From: Triglochin maritima
Lineage: Eukaryota; Streptophyta; Magnoliopsida; Alismatales; Juncaginaceae
Direction: 5' to 3'
Assembly: GCA_963682175.1 (NCBI GenBank)
Contig: OY821771.1
Span: 33,376,201-33,440,200 of the forward strand
Length of the DNA stretch: 64,000 nucleotides
The notes below the pieces were generated by a model, which saw only the letters and a list, made by a program, of their open reading frames with translations, was not told the DNA's origin and made no database searches. A program made the translations under genes and the position numbers. How positions within the stretch are numbered: the first letter of the stretch is position 1; every line of letters starts with the position of its first letter. Below, piece after piece: positions 58,961-64,000 of this stretch.

Positions 58961-60236
58961 TGAATTATCTTTTGTGAAAGGATTGAGATCAGTTCATAGT
59001 CAAGTAGTCACCTTCATTTGGAATCAAGATAAGATTATCTATAGTGGAGAGAATTAACATGAATGGTCCCACGATTCATGTAGCTTATAAGAGCCAGACG
59101 TGAGCACTTTATGCGGCATTGTAATAGCGACAATGAGGATGCTCGGGTTAGACATAGAGGGGGTGTGACTAGACTAAGACACGTATGGTGTTTTTGAAGA
59201 GAGACACACATTTCGCCGGAATGATCCACTGTAGCATGTATATCATACTTCATGTGCTTAGTGACCATATGGAAGTGGAAGGATGGATCCCTGCCCTTTC
59301 AATGTGTGACTTAATTGTCATTAGTTTCCATTGTGTAACCTTCGACAACATCACAAAGCAAGGAGTTGATGTGACTACTTTGGGATGTTACCTATGATCA
59401 TGTCAGTTTCGATCTAAAGGGATACTTTTAGGTAAAGAGTTAATTCTGATTGTACTGATTATCTGGGGCGAAGGAAAAAGTTTGATTTGACAGCACTGAT
59501 AGTGCTTGTTGAGTTTAACTGTATTAGATATAATAGCAAGCGCTTTAAGGACGGTGATCTATCTGGGGGATCTAGATACCTTTGGTCTAGTGAGTATTGA
59601 TTGATCGTTTTAATTTACCGCAAGTGCATGACATCAATGAAGATGTGGTAAGTACGAGTCGTACCACAAGGAGTTGTGCACGTTGTTGTTATCACCATAC
59701 TCGAATTGGAAGAGAAATAAATGAAGATATTTAGGTTAAGCTAACTAAACTAAACTAAGAATGAAACAACAAGAAAACTAAACTCCCTTAGAGTGGAGGT
59801 GCAATAATAAGGTGTGTGCATGAGGGTGTCCAACAATTAAGCATATGTGTATGAGTCTGTGTTTACAAGTAGAATCTAGTGTGGAATCTAAGTGTGAAGC
59901 ACATACAATTACATTGTATACAAGACTATGATAAGTTAGTATGAATTTAAGATTAATTGTATGGATTCTTAAGTATGCAAAAGCACCTAGTGTGACCATT
60001 TAAGCATCAATCAATCCTATACATAACCTTAGTTCATTCAGGCAACATAAACCAAATCAAGCAACCATTCATTTCAAGTCAATTCCATCATCAAATAGAA
60101 CCCATCACAAGGAACATGCCAAACATAGATCTAGCATGATACAAGAACCTAGTGTGACCATCATCTTATTAAAACAGTGTAAACATGCTACAAGTTTTAG
60201 ATCTAACATTAAGCACATGGAAATGACACAAATAAG
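58961..60236. other. repeat-derived spacer between the two Copia regions
   Basis: No coding region is seen. From about 59585 the phrase TTTACCGCAAGTGCATGAC followed by GTACGAGTCGTACCACA resembles the start of LTRs in many plant Gypsy elements, suggesting an LTR fragment to about 60236. No partner LTR is present. Confidence 0.35.
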
Positions 60237-61148
60237 TGTTGGCTTTTTGGCCTTAATCTATGTTTTGATGATTTAATTAACCTAATCTCAATTATGATCA
60301 TGTAGAGTAGCACACATATTGCATTGCATATATATTGCTTTGTGCTAACCTCTACAGGTGATCAAGACTCAAGAAAGAAGAAAAATCAAGTCAAGACATG
60401 TAATCAAGCTAGGATTGAAGACATGTAATTTTACCTTTCTTTGAGTATTAGGAACTTATGTGAATTGAGCATAACTTAAGCTAATATGCATGCATTCACA
60501 CACTAGGTTCCTTGTAGGAGTCACACACAAAATATCATATCATTTGGACTTCATTAGATCACCTAAACACCTAAAACATTGGTCGCCAGTCTGCCTGAGT
60601 TCGGTCGACCGTTCACCTTTCGGTCGACCGGTTATACACAATATTTGTTATACCTGACCAATCAGTTCAACCGATCACACTTCTGTTTAACCGTTTACCC
60701 AGACTTGTTCGGTCAACCGGTATACCTTCGGTCAACCGTTTAGTTTGCTATTTTTGGTAAAAATACGACCGTTATATTTGTCGTTTTATACAATGGTCGT
60801 ATACACATTTTTTCTCTTAATACACCCCCAAATATTTTTGAACCGGTCAAACAAAATACCTTGTTCGGTCGACCGTTCTATTAGGTAAAATCTACCTGCT
60901 ATCGGTCGACACAAGTTTAGTTCAACCGATCGAGTTTTCCCTCTACCGAACCCTGTAGTTCGGTCGACCGGTACCTGTTCGGTCGACCGTTGACTTATAG
61001 AACTTAAGTGTTAGGTCGACCAGTACCTTTGTTCGGTCAACCGGTCCATTAACTTACTCAAGGGTTCGGTCGACCGATACACCTTTCGGTCGACCGTTTT
61101 TGGACAGATTTCTGAATCCGATTTTCTATTTTGTGTGCTTTGCACAAA
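60237..61148 (+). mobile_element. family B LTR, 3' part missing
   Basis: It starts TGTTGGCTTTTTGGCC at 60237 and closely matches the minus-strand LTR that ends at 9268 through the CTAACCTCTACAGGTGATCAAGACT block and beyond. It contains palindrome island E. The match is lost near 61148, where a family C LTR begins abruptly without a CA end or target duplication, so a deletion or rearrangement joined them. Confidence 0.75.
60600..61100. repeat. CGGTCGACCG palindrome island E
   Basis: About eight intact GGTCGACC copies plus GGTCAACC, GTTCAACC and GTTTAACC variants. Clear pairs: 60602-60611 with 60621-60630 (19 bp), 60961-60970 with 60980-60989 (19 bp), 61067-61076 with 61087-61096 (20 bp). Confidence 0.88.
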
Positions 61149-61786
61149 CTTGATCTCTCTAAGCTAATTATAACTATGTAACTTAACTCAAGTCACATTG
61201 GGCACATTATAATTTTGCTTTATCAAGGGGCGCACTAATATCATCACTCATTTAAGAGGGGCAATGATAATCGTTTGACTAGCTATCTTTTCCAGCACAA
61301 GTCATGCTCAACCAACTATTGCCTTTATCACTACACTCATTGATAGCTTTTGGCAATAATCAAATTAAGCACTTCTTGAGTGAAAAGATATAAGTCTCAT
61401 ACGTTAGGATCCAAGACACAGTAAAATATTAATGACACGAAACACAATTTCATAATGTTTTACTTGTTAGGTCTATTCAATATATAAAAGTAATGTTTTC
61501 CTCTTTTATATACTCGTGTCGTCAATTATTTGTAGAGCTACAACAATCGATGACCAACACGACAATCTTATCTCGGTAATTAATGTTCCATGTTAATTAC
61601 CATGATTGTGAACAACTTTTGATTTATGTAAACCATTATCTTTTAGAGCTTTACGGTTAAGGACCAAGCGCATCTTCCTTAACACTACCAAAAGACGAAT
61701 ACCACAATCAAGGAACAAAATGTTTGCTCATTCAATTCATAATAATTGACATATAAAAGTAAAACTTTTAGAACACATTCCTTTCA
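61149..61786 (-). mobile_element. family C Copia 3' LTR, truncated
   Basis: Read on the minus strand it starts TGAAAGGAATGTG at 61786, immediately after the polypurine tract of the neighbouring pol gene. It matches 48693-49330 almost base for base. The other roughly 1.5 kb of the LTR, including its palindrome island, is missing where family B sequence abuts. Confidence 0.8.
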
Positions 61787-64000
61787 ATCTCCCACTTGTT
61801 ATCAAAGTTTTCTCTCACATACATTCTCAATGTATAAAACAATAATAACTAGGGTAACCCTCTCTAATCACTCATCAAGCCAATCCACATGGTTCCTCAG
61901 ACCCATGGACTCGAAATGCATTTCGCACTTGGCTTGGGATAAGGGTTTTTTGAATGGATCAGCTGTGTTGTTGTTTGTGTCCACCCATAGTAAATTTATT
62001 TTGTCTTCGTCGGTGGTTGAGTCGGTCAAAGTGATTTGCTCCAACTACGCTAGCTCATGCTTCCACCTTCAAAAATAATGACATATCATTATTGCGACCT
62101 CCTATCGTCGGGATCACTCATGAAACATGCATCCTCATAGCCCTCGGCTATTAACTCCCTTTGTCCTCCATAAACAAGAAACTTATCTTTGGTCCGGTTA
62201 AGGCACCTCAGAATATTCTTGACCGCAGTCCAATGCTCAGGACCTGCGTTGGATTGGTGACGACTTGTCACGCTTAGAGCATACGAGACATCGGGTCTTG
62301 TGCAAGTCATCGCGTACATGATTGATCCTATTGCCGAAGCATAAGGGATATCTTTCATGTACTCCAAGTCTTTACGTGATTCAGCACGTTGAGACTTCTT
62401 GAGTTGCACACCCATACTAATTGGCACATTGCTCTTTTTGGAGTTGTTCATGCTGAACCTTTCCAAGACCTTGTCAATGTACGTACGTTGACTTAGGCCA
62501 ATGAGTCTACGGGATCTATCTTTATATATCTTGATTCCCAAGATGTATTGAGCCTCACCCATATCTTTCATCGAAAATGCAGATTTCAATGAACTTCTCG
62601 TTTGCTTAAGCAAAGGTATATGATTTCCCATGAGGAGTATGTGATCGACATATAAGATCGAGAACATTATGTGGCTCCCACTAACCTTCTTGTATATACA
62701 AGGCTCTTCCTTACTTTGGACGAAGTGAATCTTTTTGACTTCTTCGTCAAAGCGCTTGTTCCAACTCCTTAATGTTTGCTTCAATCCATAAATGGATCTT
62801 TGAAGTTTGCATACTTTCTCGCTATTCTTTGGATCTTCAAAACCTTGAGGTTGTACCATGTACACATCCTCCTCCAAGTTCCATTAAGGAACGCCGTTTT
62901 GACATCCATTTGCCATATCTCATAATCATGAAATGCGGCAATAGCGAGCATAATCCGAATAGACTTGAACATGGCAACCGGTGAAAAAGTTTCATCATAG
63001 TCAATTCCTTGAACTTGAGTGAAACATTTTGCTACAAGCCTCGCTTTGTAGGTTGTCAAGTTACCATCCATGTCTATCTTCCTCTTAAAAACTCATTTAT
63101 TTTGAATGGCCTTTTTTCCTTGAGGAAGGTCAACCAAGTTCCACACTTGATTATCATACATAGATTCTATTTCGGATTCCATAGCCTTAAACCATAGTTT
63201 GGAGTCCTTTCTTTCCATTGCTTCTTGAAAGGTCGAGGGATCATCGGTATCTAGTACCATGATCTCATGAAGTCCCAAATACATATTGGGTTTCTTCCTT
63301 TCCCTCGTTGACATTCTAAGTTCTTTTGGTTCTACTTGTACTTCTCGAACTTCTTCCACAATTTCTTGCGGAATTGGTTCGTGTTCGATTCTCGAACGTA
63401 CATTAGGTGGGGAAGATTGATTTTCTCTCACAATTTCTTGCGAGGGTCTCTCACTCACGTTCCCACTAACCAAAGGAACCTCGGTTGGGCCTTCATCATC
63501 TTGAATGTCACCACTCATGTCATAATCTTGTAGAATATCTTGAGTCTACTCAAGTACGACTCTACTCCCACTACTTTTTATTCTTTCCAGAAATTCCTTT
63601 TCTAGAAATACGGCATCCCTCTCTACAATCACACGATTGGAGGTTATATGCCAAAAGTAGTATCCTCTTGTCTCACGAAGATAACCTATAAAGAAGCACT
63701 TATCCGCTTTTGGTTGAAGTTTGGTCGACATCAATCTCTTGACGTAGGCCTCACAACCCCAAATCTTGAGAAAATTGAGCTTAGGTGTTTTACCACTCCA
63801 TAGTTCATAATGTGTTTTCTCTACGGATTTGGATGGAACATTATTTAGTGTGTAAGCCGCAGTTTGTAGTGCATAGCTCCATAAGTAAAGCGGCAATTCA
63901 ACTTGACTCATCATTGATCGAACCATGTCGAGTAATGTCTTATTCCTCCTTTCGGATACCCCATTCCACTAAGGTGTACCTGGAGGGGTGAGTTGTGGTA
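61787..64000 (-). pseudogene. Ty1/Copia pol, decayed and cut by the window edge
   Basis: On the minus strand, in order from the right edge: integrase end (63991-63546; GVSERRNKTLLDMVRSMM, then KIWGCEAYVKR and FFIGY), a variable linker, then reverse transcriptase (63240-62100) with KARLVAKCFTQ, WQMDVKTAFLNG and RSIYGLKQ. The active site reads YVDH at about 62650 instead of YVDD. RNase H is largely deleted after DPDDRRSQ (62089), but the C-terminal ADPF...LSQAKCEMHF and GLRNHVDW tail survives, with the stop at 61868-61870. A stop replaces Gln in TP-Q-WNG (63969-63971), another follows AIQNK, and a frameshift lies near 62875. The polypurine tract AAGTGGGAGA is at 61788-61797. Inactive. Confidence 0.88.

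Noticed and set aside
1..64000. tRNA, rRNA or other structural RNA genes
   Set aside because: No tRNA A/B boxes with a fitting cloverleaf and no rRNA sequence were found by eye; the tRNA-Asp match at 2965-2982 is a primer binding site.

Overview
This is plant nuclear DNA, almost certainly from a eudicot. Coding exons are short and separated by AT-rich GT-AG introns, one gene carries a miR160 target site, and most of the rest is plant LTR retrotransposons, solo LTRs and small DNA transposons. I cannot name the species. Only two host genes are supported, and they converge tail to tail in the middle of the window: a class C AUXIN RESPONSE FACTOR resembling ARF17 (19973-22833, +, 3 coding exons, 609 aa) and an EDR2-like PH-START-DUF1336 protein (23911-30820, -, 22 coding exons, 726 aa). 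Both reading frames reconstruct without a break through every splice junction I placed by eye.

Left part (1-12017). Three LTR insertions lie one inside another, each with a perfect 5-bp target duplication: an outer solo LTR (213-10155, TSD TGCTT), inside it an opposite-strand LTR (1449-9268, TSD CTACG), and inside that a complete 6505-bp retrotransposon (1749-8253, TSD CCGAG). The innermost element looks extremely young, because its two 1210-bp LTRs agreed everywhere I compared them. It is non-autonomous: it has a tRNA-Asp primer site, a polypurine tract and one 491-aa ORF that looks like the C-terminal half of an Athila/Tat-type Gag, but no pol. A tail-to-tail relative of the outer LTR follows (10226-12017).

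Middle (12018-31714). AT-rich intergenic DNA is followed by a Mutator-like element with TIRs of about 310-340 bp enclosing GC-rich, protein-like sequence (Pack-MULE structure, 17773-19043). It ends about 100 bp upstream of the ARF TATA box. The ARF and EDR2-like genes follow.

Right part (31715-64000). This holds an inverted pair of Harbinger-type MITEs, a four-copy MULE-like MITE family carrying GACGCC/GGCGTC hairpins, a hAT-like MITE with a perfect 8-bp TSD, further solo LTRs (38452-39499 TSD TAGAC; 47168-49330 TSD AGTTC, inside a hAT-like element; 49840-54514), a decayed Copia element (56200-58960, +) and a second Copia element running off the right end (61149-64000, -).

The most unusual signal is a set of five islands densely packed with the 10-bp palindrome CGGTCGACCG, often in pairs 19-23 bp apart centre to centre. 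They occur inside LTRs of three families that otherwise look unrelated. Degenerate copies mostly fit CpG deamination.
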